Assembly (NCBI GenBank): GCA_051453625.1
Contig: JBOZIK010000001.1
Span: 285,127,264-285,184,867, forward strand
Source: Welwitschia mirabilis
Lineage: Eukaryota; Gnetophyta; Gnetopsida; Welwitschiales
Length of the DNA: 57,604 nucleotides
Reading direction: 5' to 3'
Made by a program: the position numbers and the translations under genes. The notes under the pieces are model-generated. The model did not search any database, was not told the origin of the DNA, and worked only from the letters and a program-made list of their open reading frames with translations. Shown here one piece after another: positions 1 through 12,500 of the stretch; the stretch's first letter is position 1; each line of letters starts with the position of its first letter.

Positions 1-3000
1 TCATTTCCAGCAAAGCACTCAGTCAAACATTGAATCCATAGATGGTGCTGAGAAAAATTTGTCTTTAGGTTGAAGTTATCCTTAGTGCTTGGTTGCTTGC
101 TAAAACTGTAAAACTAACAAACTGAACCTAATGTCACACATTGACCAAGGCCTATATGCAACAATAGGCTTCTATCGATTTGCATTTATCGTATAGAAGT
201 TGATCTTCATTTTGGTGGGACACACCATCCCACACAATGTTAGTGGTGCCATGGGTCTAATGGTGACACTTGTCAAGTTAAGATTTTGACTCTCGAACAA
301 GGCTCACTTAGTATAACATGACTCACAGAATAAGTACCCAGTATCAGTCCTTTGGGAAAAAAAAAAGTTTGATAATGATTAAAATCAAAGCTCTACTATG
401 AAAAATGTTTGCTAGACATGGTATTTATAGCTTTAATACAATTAATTTACTAAGGTCCAAGGTGCTAAAACTATAAAATTTAAATTGGGAATAAAGGAAT
501 TAAAGATGCTACTCTATGTGGACTCACCAAGGTAGCTTCACGATTCAAAGGTAGGGAGGTAAATGCCTAGATTTTACAAAGTACAAATACAAATACTCGA
601 TGCTCAAATCTTGAAATTTTTGGAAAAATGGGACCATGGCTGAGAAGTGGGACCAATTAAAAAGTTCATGATAGATGTCGAGGAGAAACTACCTAATTAA
701 TCCCAAAGCAATACAGTGAAAATTCTCCCCCAAGCTCACATAATGTAGTTTAACAAAATCCAGAATCTTTCTAAATAGTACTTAGGAAAATGAATTGGAA
801 AATGTTGTAGGATACTAGAACCCTAAAAGGAAGGAAGTGGATATCCAAAGAGCTCCTCATAGAAAAAATATGGAAGGAACGCAAATATTTTAAGGAGATG
901 GAAAGAGGTAACCAAAGGGAAAAATTAAAGTTTCTAATAGCTAGTTGAATGGAAGGACATTTAAGCTCATCATAATTTAAAAAGATGGAGGGTTAGCCCA
1001 TCTTTCATGTGTCATTTATGTGGGAAAGATGAAGAGATAAGTTGACCATCCATATTTCAAGTGTAATTTCTCCAAATAAATTTGGCGAAGCGTGTGTAAA
1101 AATGAGAAAAGGAATGTTATGACAACTATTACAAGCATAGATAATAACACAATCAAAGTCATTACTTTGTGAAAACTTTGACCAATAAGGAATAAAGTAA
1201 TCCTTGAGGTATGGACATGGTATGAACAAAAATGGTTATAACAAATACAAAATAAATGCAAGCTGTAATGTATGGTGATTAACATAGGATGTAATGAATT
1301 CTCACATAGTTGGTGAGCCCAAGATGGAGTTGCAAACACCACTTGGGAACTAAAGAGGGGACGAATCATGATGAGAAGGGAGGAGAATCATCATTTACAA
1401 AGAGAGTATAGCAAGAGTGTTAGGTTGTAGAAAGGCAAGAACTACTATTCTACCAAAGTCTAGAGTGTCTACTAAGACATTCCAAAAGCTCCCAAATGTC
1501 AAGTCTAGAGGGAGAGACCTCCATACAATGTGGTACAAATCAATAAAAACAGTTAGCGAATACCTAATCATGGATGGTACCATTGTAAGAGGACTCAGAC
1601 TCATCACCCAACAAAGCTAGGTGAAGAAACTCAACACTTGGCTCAACTCAGAAGCCAACTCGGCACAAACTCAAGAGTCAAAAAGAGTCACTAAAAAGTC
1701 TAATCTTTANNNNNNNNNNNNNNNNTTGTAAATATTTCAATGATGTTTTAAGACTTGCCACACTATGTTAAGCCCTTTAAACGTAACATATAAGATGCAT
1801 TAACATGTTTTATAGTGTAAGATTGTAAATGACAACAATATACAACACTTTTATAACATACATTGCTCTATAAAGTTTTAACATAAAACATTTTAAAAAC
1901 TAACAAAAATGGTAGGAAAAACCATGACAATAGTGAAACATGCGATAAAGACTAACAAACAGAAATTGGTTTATGTCAAAGGAAAGAGAGCTAAAATTTT
2001 CCAAAAACTGCTAGTCTATGCTAATGGCAAAAGAGAAGAACAACAAAAACAAGTAATGAGATCCAAATTGAAGAAGACTGGCCTTTAAAACATCTTTAAA
2101 CTAGTGCTATCTAAAAGGCACAAGAACTTTCAAACCTGTCTTCTCCTTGGATGCAAAAATGAATTGAACTGTGTTGGAACTGGGCAAAAACGGTTACTTA
2201 CACCCTCACATTTTGAGGGATCCCATCAAACTAAACATACAGATAAGACTTGTTAATGCATTTTTTGACAGCAACTAAACTTGTGTTGACCAGTTGAATT
2301 CACCAAGACTCACAAGTAGCAAGTTTTTAAGAAACTTGTCAGTTTCATAGAAGACTTGAACTCAAAGAGTTTGATCATTAGAAACTCACTGTCACGATAA
2401 AAACTCGCAACCCAGAGAGTACTCGCTAACTTGCGGAGAGTCTTGCTATAGTGGATGATACTATGTCAAACTGAAATGGTTACATTTCATTTTACTAAAG
2501 TGCTTATCCTTTGGAATGAGGAGAACTTGCCAAGCTATCTTTTAGCTTGTATAAAAGGGTGGGCACAAACATTCAAGCACAGTTGAGTTACTTTCTAAAG
2601 ATGCCCTAGCAATTCCTAAACTAGCCAAAGAATATAAATCTCAAAGATGGAGAAAGATAACTTACCAAGTGCAAGAGAGTGACAATAAGATACACATCAC
2701 TAAATTGCTCAAGAGGTTGAGAAAGGTAGTGAACATTATGTCTGAAAAATAAATAGAGCAAGAGGGGAGGGTGTCTTCCACCACCCCCTCTAGTCATGAT
2801 AGAGTAGTAACATGCTAAGGTAAATACAACCATTGTTCCTTAAATTCATTTACAAAGTTATGTCCATAGATGGAGTAATCATTTCTAAAACTCTAAAAGG
2901 CTAATAATAGTATACAATTTCATTGTTTTCAAAGATAAAAGTCTATGTAGTAAATTCAAGCTTAGCCCTATCCTAGGATGGGTAGGGCCATAATGGAAGT

Positions 3001-4605
3001 GGACTTTTAAGAAGAATGGCTGTCAAAAACAATTTTGGAGGAAGAATGGTGGTACTCGGTGAATAGTAAGTTCTTAAAGTAGAAAATGTGGCAGATGACT
3101 TAGAACTCATGCAAATGAAAGTTTGGACCTTAGCCTTGATATCATTACTTTATTGGAGATGGAATGCCATGGCTCAAGAACATGGGAGATGAATGGTGGA
3201 ACAACGATGTTGCTGAGATGGAGTCAAATTAGACATGTAGCAAATGAAATTTGAATATAAAAGAAAACAAATTCCCTTTATTAGAGCCTACAAGATAGAT
3301 CAACCAACTTACCTTTAATTTGAATGTTATAACCCTCATGCTTTTTGTTGGTGTTCAATGAAAAATGCCTTTTAGGTTAAATGACATGTAACATAAGTTG
3401 AAGCTAGAATGGCCTATCATGATAGAGCAAGAAGAAGATGAACCATTAAAGCCTAGCACTATAAAACAACAAACCTAATAGAAAGTTCTTTGCCAAATGC
3501 TATGGTGTCTTTGTATTGCTTTTCTCTAATGCTTCTTATTGCTTATATTATAACAAAGTAAGAACTTTTGGTCTCTTAAACTCCTTAGCAATGTAAATAG
3601 CTCTTCTTCGTAGCATGCAAGACCACAAAAAGCATATAAATAAACAAGCAAAAATAAACATAACAAGATTACAATATGATGTTAAACCATCTTAATATAA
3701 AGTTGTATCAAGCCATTACAAGCATGCACTAGAGGAGCCAAAAAGAAGCCATAGCAAGGCTACAATAGTGCATATGTACTATAAGCACATTGTAATGGTA
3801 ACAGCCACAAAAGCTTTTAAGACAACAAAAATCAACATAGGCTAATCCAGCTATCTCAAGAGTTAATTATTCTGGGAAAAATGCACAAAAATGCAATATG
3901 TGACATAATCTAATGAGTATATCATAAACCTAGCATAACCTAAAGAGCTAGTTAGTGGAAAGTATGATGACAACTCCAAAGACAATATGTTAACAAAAAG
4001 CACGGTTCCATGAGGTTCTCATAGTGATGAAGATAATGGGAGCCAAGCTCTTACAAGGCAATGCTCAATACCAAGAATAGACAAGAAACACCATAGCATT
4101 CAGTTTGTAATTTGGGAATGGATTCAATACCCAAAAAAAATAGGATCAGCAAAAGAATCAGCGTGAAATTTGAATTGATTCAGCACAAAATTTGGGAATT
4201 TGTAAAAAATCAAAAAAAATAGGCAAGTTGTTCTTCCTAGGGATAAGACTAATTATAGGTGATTCTAGACGTGAACATCTGTGAAAAATACTAAATTGGC
4301 TATAGCATTAATAAAATATAGGCTATTAGTTTTGTGCCAAGATTTCAACAACATCATGGTATCTTTTCTTTGTTTAAGTACCAAAACATACACAAGTCAA
4401 AGAGGGATGTCATAAATGTGAAAGCATTCCATTATCGTATAATCAAAACTGTCCTACCGTCCAACCATCAGAAAGGGCCTCTACCTCACTAACAATCATA
4501 AATACATAAAATAAATCATGTTGAGTCCAATTGAAAAGTGTCTATCTAGAAAGTGGCAACAGATAACAACATAAAAATATTATGGCCCCATGCCCCAAAG
4601 CCCAA
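1..4605. other. Non-coding AT-rich DNA, no gene recognised
   Basis: Both strands were read for known protein motifs and nothing recognisable was found. Open frames here are under 75 codons except one of 117 codons on the minus strand at 1,016-1,369, which has no recognisable motif. The stretch may be the downstream flank or a long intron of the fibrillin gene that starts at 6,386 on the minus strand, but no later fibrillin exon was found. A 16-base run of N lies at 1,710-1,725. Confidence 0.5.
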
Positions 4606-4747
4606 CTAGACAACTGCTGCAGAACCCCCAGAAAGTCCTCCCTTGCAATGCTCTAATCCAAGCTTTTCTCTTAAAAGAGTGTCCTGTTCCTTAGAAAGAA
4701 CCCCTGGCTGTCCCATATCATCATCATTCATGTCCGCTTCCTCTTTC
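4606..4747 (-). other. Candidate 3' terminal exon, unknown protein (weak)
   Basis: On the minus strand a pyrimidine-rich tract is followed by an ATATAG acceptor at 4,748-4,753 and then an open frame of about 46 codons ending in TAG at 4,606-4,608. The predicted peptide is acidic at first (begins KEEADMNDDDMGQ), has a charged middle (LSKEQDTLLREK) and a Gly/Ser-rich end. Local GC is higher than in the surroundings. I do not recognise the family and it does not resemble the fibrillin C-terminus. It could be the last exon of a gene whose other exons are unseen, or a chance open frame. No start codon or upstream exon was linked to it. Confidence 0.25.
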
Positions 4748-5034
4748 CTATATTGTCAAGGTGATGCTGCTTAAGCAGAAGAAGGTGCAGCAAAAGAGGG
4801 TAGTGAAAATCAGCAAGACAAATCCAAAATAGGGTCTGCCTCGGCTTTAATTGCCTTTTGTTTTCCATGTTGAATTCATGTAAAATTTGGCATAATTCAG
4901 TAACTTTCTTCCACCTGTAACAAATCACATTTACTGTTGAATTTCCATAGGAAAAATCAACCCAGACAAAATTGATTTGGACCTGTAAGAATTCCATCAA
5001 GTTTCGCAGAATTCAAATACTATGAGGACATAAT

Positions 5035-5290
5035 TATGTTCTAAGGGTATCAACATCAATAAGAATAACAAATTACACATTCCAAGATTCTCACAATCAA
5101 GTACAGTTAGATTACTTAGGCAAGGCCAACAATCTCTGAAGAATCAATCAGTGCCATTAGCCACCAAGATGTTAATTTCCTCTGCATGTCCATCCCATAT
5201 CGTCATCATAATAACTTCAGGAAAACTACCTATTTACAAATTACCAATTACGTTTTTCACTGTGCATGCCCCTCGGAATCGTATTGATAG
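5035..5290 (+). other. Unassigned open reading segment, no start codon at its beginning
   Basis: The plus strand stays open for about 85 codons from a stop near 5,035 to a TGA at about 5,288, which is long for this base composition. The predicted peptide has a hydrophobic centre (contains CPSHIVIIITSGK) and matches no family I know. The minus strand across 5,147-5,235 is also open for about 28 codons. Without homology or splice sites I cannot say that either is translated. Confidence 0.15.
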
Positions 5291-5483
5291 TTGATATTGG
5301 CAAATGGTGGTGGAACCATTAGCATGACAAAACCCAAGATATATAACCATCAGTCAACAATGCAATGGCCATCTACATGCATAGGAAATTAGAACTCAAG
5401 CGCAAGAAAATGCTACGAGCTAGATCTAAAGATAGAAGTAAGCTTAGATATGAAATCACAAGCATAATGGTCAACCAACAAGA

Positions 5484-5493
5484 NNNNNNNNNN
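5484..5493. other. Assembly gap (10 N)
   Basis: Ten N bases lie between the fibrillin exons and the weak open segments to their left. A run this short may be a placeholder of fixed size, so a short fibrillin exon could be missing here. Confidence 0.95.
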
Positions 5494-5897
5494 ATTTCCA
5501 AATTTTCATAGTATTTCTGAATTTCTGATAGTTGACAGTAATATGTGCAAATGGAAAAATGCATGATGAAGTGGTTAGTTAAATTTTGCAAGGATTAGAT
5601 TAAAAAACAGAGAAGGCATGTTGTGGTTTGGTATGATGCTCTTTGGCAATCACTTTCTCCGAAGGCAACCACCACATAATTAAACCATTGCATCTATTTC
5701 TAGCTTGAATATTTAGGAGTATAAGCATGCTTTCAAATACGGAAAAACGAACTAATTCGATATCTGTTTCTATGGAAGTAGAATTAGATGAAACTCAACA
5801 AAAACCAAATCAATTCAAAAAATTGGGAACGGAATTAAAAGGAGGACAAGCGTGAGGAAGTTTCATTTATCAGAATGTTACAGAATAGTTTCCGAAC

Positions 5898-6386
5898 CTC
5901 CAAATATAAGAGGAGAAGCGAGGGGTTCATCAATGCAGTATCGCTCCAAATCAGAGATGGTGTTAGCAACCGTTTCTTGTTCTTCCTTGCTCAACTTCGC
6001 GCCTCTGTCTGAGTTTTGAACCTGTTTGGAGGATGATAATAAAGCAATTAACAACCGCGGACCCCCTTATTGTGTAATTAATCCCATTGGAGCAATAGCA
6101 AATGGAGAAGCCTGAGAGCAGGATCAAGAATTACCATAGAAAGCAAAGTTTCCACTAAGGCATCTGCATTCTTTTCCGTCTCCGGAATTGATGTGGCGGA
6201 ACATGCCGGTAACGTACGAAACGTGTTAAAAGTTATAGTGCTCCTCTGCTGATATGGGTAATGTTTTCTCGTAAACCTTAGTTTGGTGAAAGTGGAAGGA
6301 ATGGTTGATGAAACGCTTTTTCTTGCCATATGCGCTGCAGGCAAACAGACAGTCCCATGAGAGCTTAAGATTGCAAACGAAGCCAT
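5898..6386 (-). CDS. FBN6-like: Chloroplast fibrillin (PAP family, FBN6/PAP8-like), first two exons
   Basis: Fibrillins are plastid lipid-associated proteins with a lipocalin-like PAP domain. Exon 1 (6,135-6,386) starts at ATG 6,386 and codes for 84 residues. The first 60 or so are rich in Ser, Thr, Arg and Lys with almost no acidic residues, as in a chloroplast transit peptide. It ends with a GT donor at 6,133-6,134. Intron 1 is 113 bp (6,022-6,134), with an AG acceptor at 6,022-6,023. Exon 2 (5,898-6,021) codes for 41 residues, including DRGAKLSKEEQ and DEPLASPLIFG. These match, from memory, the start of the PAP domain in the Arabidopsis FBN6/PAP8-type protein (At5g19940). Exon 2 ends in phase 1 with a lone G before GT, which fits a next residue of Glu or Asp as in the family's GEWEVVYC segment. 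The C-terminal two thirds of the family (about 150 residues) was not found down to position 1. The intron may be very long, or the gene may be truncated. No clear TATA box is seen upstream, but the 100 bp before the ATG are GC-richer than their surroundings. Confidence 0.82.
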
Positions 6387-7070
6387 AGCATGCAGTGTAT
6401 CACCGGGAATTACTGGGCGGATTTGTAGATAGCTAGGAAATCCAAACAGTCCATTTCTGCTGGGGAGCGTTTCTGCACAGCGCTATCCAAAGCGCAAAAC
6501 TGAGCGGAAAAAAAAAGGTATTTGTGTTTTTTTATTTTATTTTATTTTTCCACCTCTACGTACTACTCTTGTGAGACAATTGTTAAAGGGATGATAAGAG
6601 GTTTATTTTGGAAGCTATATAGATTTTCATTAAATCGAATTGCTTACTTTGAAATTAAAATTAGTGATATTTGGCTTATCAAAATAGAAGTCGTTGTCTT
6701 TTGGTTTTGAGTAAACTAAATTACCTCATTAGAAGTAAAAAGTATTAGTTTGTGAATATGAATGGAAGCCATTATCATAGCACTTAGAAAAGGATGACTA
6801 GACAACACCCCTAAATACTATTGGATTAAACCTAGGACCAGTTTACATGCTCAAAGATATCCCAACTACCACTCTAGTTATGTATGGGGAATAAATAATT
6901 TTTGTATTCGCTAACCCTTTAAAAAATAAAAGGTTATTAAAAGTAGGAATGTAAATGAAGGATTAAGAAAACAATAAGTTTTTTAAGAAACAAAATATTT
7001 TAATATTATAATAAATAGGTCTTTTAAAATTTTTCCTAAATGACGTTTACAACTACTAGTCAGTCTTAGA
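6387..7070. other. Fibrillin upstream region and AT-rich spacer
   Basis: The first ~110 bp upstream of the fibrillin ATG (6,387-6,500) are GC-rich relative to the window and probably hold the 5' UTR and core promoter. They are followed by a T/A-rich block (6,510-6,560) and then featureless AT-rich DNA. No TATA box could be placed with confidence. Confidence 0.35.
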
Positions 7071-7071
7071 G

Positions 7072-7280
7072 GCTTAAACCGCTTAAAATGAAAAGGTTTT
7101 CATTGACAATTACTAGACAGTGCCTCAAGCTTATTAGATGGTGTCTCAAACTTATTAGATGGTGTGTCAGACATATTAGAGGGTGTCTCATACTTAAACC
7201 GCTTAAAATCAAAAGATGCCTAGAATGTTTACAACTACCAGATGGTATCTCAAGCTTAAACTGCTTAAATCAAAAGATTA
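7072..7280 (+). repeat. 21-bp tandem repeat inside a larger imperfect repeat
   Basis: Three tandem copies of a 21-bp unit run from about 7,121 to 7,183; the unit reads CTCAAGCTTATTAGATGG then TGT. They are framed by three copies of a CTTAAAcyGCTTAAA motif near 7,072, 7,192 and 7,253. Because 21 is a multiple of three, the plus frame from 7,088 reads a 7-residue repeat (LKLIRWC). The whole frame is only 65 codons and matches no family, so I read it as a minisatellite rather than a gene. Confidence 0.7.
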
Positions 7281-7289
7281 CTTAAGTGT

Positions 7290-9008
7290 TTGGGGGAAAA
7301 AACATAAGATGTCTCCTCTAGGGGATATGAAGCATTTATCATCTCAAAGAGGAAAATATTGAAGAGTTTATAACTAAATTGCTAACATAATTACATACAT
7401 TATTTGTATTTTTGTTGGTTTGGCAAATTTTGATTGATTTTGTAGGAGTAGACACAATAAAAGAAATAAAATAAAAAATAATTTTTTTAGGCTAGTAATG
7501 ATTCTTCTAGGCTATTATCTTTCACAAGGGCTATTACTAATAACTTATGGGCAAAATAATTTCGATCATACTTCTAAGCATTTGTAATGGTGAGCTCATG
7601 GAATGAGAGAGAAACCTTGACTAATCAATAGCCTTCTTTTACATGATACCAACATTAATATAAAGTAAGTGCCTAGATGTCATTTCAAAAATGATTCAAG
7701 AGTTGTATATTTAATAATATATTTAGCTACTTACCTTCAAGCTTGACATAGGTCTTTTCCCACTTAGCAACCTCTTTTTCATTTCATAATAAGAATATCA
7801 TGTAAGAGGCAAATAACAACCTCTTAGCCTTAGAGACTTGGCAACATGGACCAAGGAGGTAATATAGTGGTTTATGATGAGATACATTTTTACATAACAA
7901 TTATATAGTGAATACATCATAACTCTAAGACATTCACTATAAGCAAGAAAACAATGAAGCATAATAAAGTATGGGAAATCTTTTAAAAATCTAGGTGGGA
8001 TATACTAATCTTAGTAAATGAAGAAGGAAGTACAACAATTAAATAAGCAATTAAAAAGCAATAAAATCAAGATGATATAAAAAATTAAAGATTAAAGATC
8101 AATATCACAGACATTTGAGACATCATGCTTGTTTCAAAGGCAAAGATTTTACTTAAAGGAAAAAAAATTAACAAGCTTTAGAATACCTTTATTTCCATCT
8201 CTTCCTAAAAAGCCTATACTTGCATTACACTAATTATAACAACCTTTCATGAAGTTGTTTATTTATAGGGATTGCAAAGTTGTCTTATGACATTATTGTT
8301 CAATGACCTTTTTCATTTCCTATATTTGATTCTTCTCTTTATTTAGGAAAGAATTTTCATATCCATAACCTTGATAGCTGAATCAGAAAGCTAAGTAATA
8401 ATTTTTTATCATTATAAAAAGGGATGCAAGATGGAAACTATGAAGAGCATGGTTGAACCTATAGCAAATGATTTTTTATTATGAGGAAGAACTCACACTA
8501 AGGCAACATGTTGATGTATAGTTTTAGTGTACTATTTCTAAAATTATAAGGTGAAGCACGTAGTTAAGGTGAAATGATAAAACTAGGATTCAAGGGATGA
8601 TTTAGAACCTTAAAACAAAATGTCACCCTTCTCATGTGCTTTAAAAGTTGGAATAAAGACCAACAATCCATCATTAACCTAATTATACCATAAAAAGTAG
8701 GGATTTTAGTTGATTAACAAAGAAGGAGATTCATCTTATGCACTATTATCTATATTGTATAACTAGTTCTAGTAAAATTCATTTTTCATTTTGTTGTTAT
8801 CTTAATTATGAGGAGTTTAATGTTCTTACTGACCATCTCAGTTTATTCCTCAATGTAACAAAGAAGGATCTCTATTAGGAGGAAATCTAAACCATATGCA
8901 AGGAGAATTAGTCTAGTAATTGATTTTTTTATAGGTGATTAAGCTTAAGCATAACCTAATTTACCTAGTCTTAAATATATAATAATGCAATAAAGAAAAA
9001 CTCATGTG
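7290..9008. other. AT-rich non-coding DNA
   Basis: No protein motif, RNA gene or repeat boundary was recognised on either strand. Open frames are short and broken. Confidence 0.5.
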
Positions 9009-9009
9009 A

Positions 9010-9545
9010 ATATATATAAGTATCTAGAAATAGGTTTANNNNNNNNNNNNNNNNNNNNNNNNNNNNNNNNNNNNNNNNNNNNNNNNNNNNNNNNNNNNNN
9101 NNNNNNNNNNNNNNNNNNNNNNNNNNNNNNNNNNNNNNNNNNNNNNNNNNNNNNNNNNNNNNNNNNNNNNNNNNNNNNNNNNNNNNNNNNNNNNNNNNNN
9201 NNNNNNNNNNNNNNNNNNNNNNNNNNNNNNNNNNNNNNNNNNNNNNNNNNNNNNNNNNNNNNNNNNNNNNNNNNNNNNNNNNNNNNNNNNNNNNNNNNNN
9301 NNNNNNNNNNNNNNNNNNNNNNNNNNNNNNNNNNNNNNNNNNNNNNNNNNNNNNNNNNNNNNNNNNNNNNNNNNNNNNNNNNNNNNNNNNNNNNNNNNNN
9401 NNNNNNNNNNNNNNNNNNNNNNNNNNNNNNNNNNNNNNNNNNNNNNNNNNNNNNNNNNNNNNNNNNNNNNNNNNNNNNNNNNNNNNNNNNNNNNNNNNNN
9501 NNNNNNNNNNNNNNNNATATATATAAGTATCTAGAAATAGGTTTA
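9010..9545. repeat. Same 29-bp sequence on both sides of a 478-bp gap
   Basis: The 29 bases ending at 9,038 (ATATATATAAGTATC, then TAGAAATAGGTTTA) recur immediately after the gap at 9,517-9,545. The N run covers 9,039-9,516. This is the pattern expected when two overlapping contig ends are scaffolded with a gap between them, or when the gap hides a tandem repeat. Confidence 0.85.
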
Positions 9546-12500
9546 TAATTTTTATTACATCAACCATCCTATAAAATTAAAAATTTAAGACTATATGGAT
9601 GAAGTGCCAAATAAGTCTTTTATTAATTTCAATGAAAAAACTAAATTATGAACATGGTTAAGAATTGAAAATGCTTTTTTAGTTGACAATGTTCCAAAAC
9701 TTGAGTGATCTAAGGGTCTAAATAAACTACATAAAAGAATTAGAATTCTTATAGTATGGGTAAATGGGATTGTTATTTTCAATCTTTTAGGAAAACTCAT
9801 CTAATAATAAACTCTTTAAGGATAAAATATCAATAATGTAGGTATATCTAGACTTCCTTAAGACCTCTATATAAAAGTTACATGGTGAAGAGTGTCTCTC
9901 TATTTAAGATTTCAAATGTGATGTATGTAACCACATTAGATTTAGACCAAAGAGGAAAATTTTCACACGAAATTTCAAGAAAAGACAAAAAAATTATGAG
10001 TGATCATTTTAGAATCACAAGTGAATGAATTAAGGAGATGAAATAGGCAAACTTTAGAACTTTTTAATAACATTAGAAACTCAGATAATGCAACTATATT
10101 GAGCTCTAATAAGCTCATATAGTCTTGAAACAAAAAGGAATAAGATCACTTATACAAAGTTTACAACAAAGTAATTTTTCATGAATAGGCCCTTATATTC
10201 AAAGCATTCATAACATGTCTATTAATTTCATTAGGTAAGGCTTATTAGATTAAGATAAATTTGTCAAGAAGGCTTCATGAGATTTTAGAAAGTCTAATAT
10301 TTAATATTTCCTTATTTAAAATTAGTTTTTCTTAAATTTATTTAATAATGATTATTTCAATAGATTTGAGAGTTATATGTGAAAGAAGATCAAGGATCCA
10401 CTCATCCTTTAAAAAAAAAAAATTCTTTTGTGAATTGTCTTGGTAATTATGTAATAGAAACAATTTGTTAATCCTCTTCATCTTAAAATATTTTCAACTC
10501 CATGAGGAAACAAATAAAATTCTATGAATATTTAGTAATACTATGGCCTTATTCATCTTTATTGATATTATAATATTTCTAAATGAATCTAAAAATGCTT
10601 TACCTAATTCCTTATTGCTTTATAAGAAGTTCTTGATGTTTTAATCAATTTTCTCAACCACTAGCTTAGGAGGGTTACAATGAAGGCTTTATACTATGAC
10701 CATGGAAAAACAAATATTCAATAATAATTAGATAATTAATTATTCTTAAGGAATAAGCCTTCTAAGTACTAATATTATTTTTATCTTTTTCTACTATATT
10801 TTGTTAAGAAAGGCATTAACGTTAGAGGGAGGTTGAATACAGTTTTTAAGTAAACATATTAACAATCTAATACTTTTTAAACTAATGTAACTTCAACAAT
10901 TAAGAATTTGAAAAGAAAAATTAGATAAAAATAACAATGCAAGATCAATTACGAAAGACAAGCCACAATTTTTATAGTGGGTTAGCCCAAGACTATCCCA
11001 CTTGTAAGTGGATATCAACATCTTTCTTTATAGTTCTTTTAATTCTTTAGTAGTAGTTACAAATTTGATTTGAGATTACCAGGAATCTTTTATCAACATT
11101 GAACCTTTTAAATGAGGATAACCAATCTTTACAATAATGAAGAGATTCAAATCATAAATCTTTATTCCAGGATTAGTCTAATGAAGCTTAACAATGATTA
11201 GATATATAAAAGTTCAAAGTGAGATTGAATTTCTTTGAAATTTTTAAATATAAAGAATGGAATTAGAAAGAAATCTAAGAAGGGATGAGAAAATATATAA
11301 TAATTTTTAATAGATAATTCTCGGAGACTAAAAAAACTTTCTTAAAAGACATTTCACTCTTGATTCAGTACGTTCATGCATATAGGATATCCTTTTAAAT
11401 AACTCTTAATATCAATGATGTTATCACATGGTAAATTAAAAATTTTTTAACTTTTGAAATCATGCCTAAAACATAGTTCAAAAAAATGGGTGGTTGATCC
11501 TTGTGAGATAGGTGCCTAACTTGTACTCTATCTAGTTAAATTGACTAACTAGCAAGTAATCTTAGAGGGCAAGTATCTAGTCTTCTTTCTAACTTAGAGG
11601 CTAGAGAAATTGTAAATTTAGAGAAAGATATCCAACAAACATGGGTGGCCACCTCTTCAGATAGTTTGGCTCCAAATTATCTATAATTAATTTAGAGTAA
11701 CAAACATAATCTTTCAAAGCTTTAAGTAAAATTTAGCATCAACTAACAACATTGAAATTATATAAAAATTCTTATATATATTATCAACAAAGGGGGATAA
11801 TGCTACCCAATACATAAAATTTAAAAGATCTAAGATGGACAACCCATTTTTAATAAAGGTTTAATGACATAGAATAGGAATTTTTTAGTTATTATTCTAC
11901 ATAACTTGTGCTTTATTCCAAAATATGTTACATCTAAAAGTTCTATATTGCATTATAAGAAGGTCTAAAATAATAATAGTGTTTTGTAGTGCTTCTTTAA
12001 GAATCAAAAAGGTGTCATCAACATTTTGATTAACTGATAGATCTTATATTTGATTACAAATAAAATTCCGAGGATGTTACTATTGGTCATATCATGATTA
12101 GTAAGGAAGATAAGCTCAAATAAAATGAGGATTAATAAGTGAAAAATAAGAAAACAATATTATTAAATAAATTTTAGAAAAATCATGATGTTAAATAAGA
12201 CCCCATAAACCATTATAATAAGCAATACATGCATAAGTAAGAGGTTGACATAATGAAAGAATTGATCATCAAGGATCATCTCACTAATGACTAATGAAAA
12301 AGAAAGAGGGGGAAAGCATCTAGCTAATGATATTATATGCTTTAGTAAACTCTAACTTAGTAAAATAAACTTATAATTAATCATGTTAGCATTTGTTAAA
12401 GCCCCATAGTAAAGAATTAATATAATCCACATGAATGATCTTTTGAAGCCAAGAATTAAGTTTATTAGCTACAACTTTAGTTATAAATTTTATTTGGTTT

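Noticed and set aside
1417-1620. 67-codon plus-strand frame as a small gene
   Set aside because: No homology recognised, an open antisense frame of similar length (1,395-1,607), and no splice or promoter context.
4728-5000. 90-codon minus-strand frame tested as a later fibrillin exon
   Set aside because: A piece (DFSYGNSTVNV) loosely recalls the LEF.YG..SEV stretch of the fibrillin C-terminus, but the preceding conserved FEPPE segment is absent and the rest does not fit.
8971-9567. Long frames on both strands across 9,039-9,516
   Set aside because: They exist only because N bases were translated; the real codons on either side are the duplicated 29-bp sequence.
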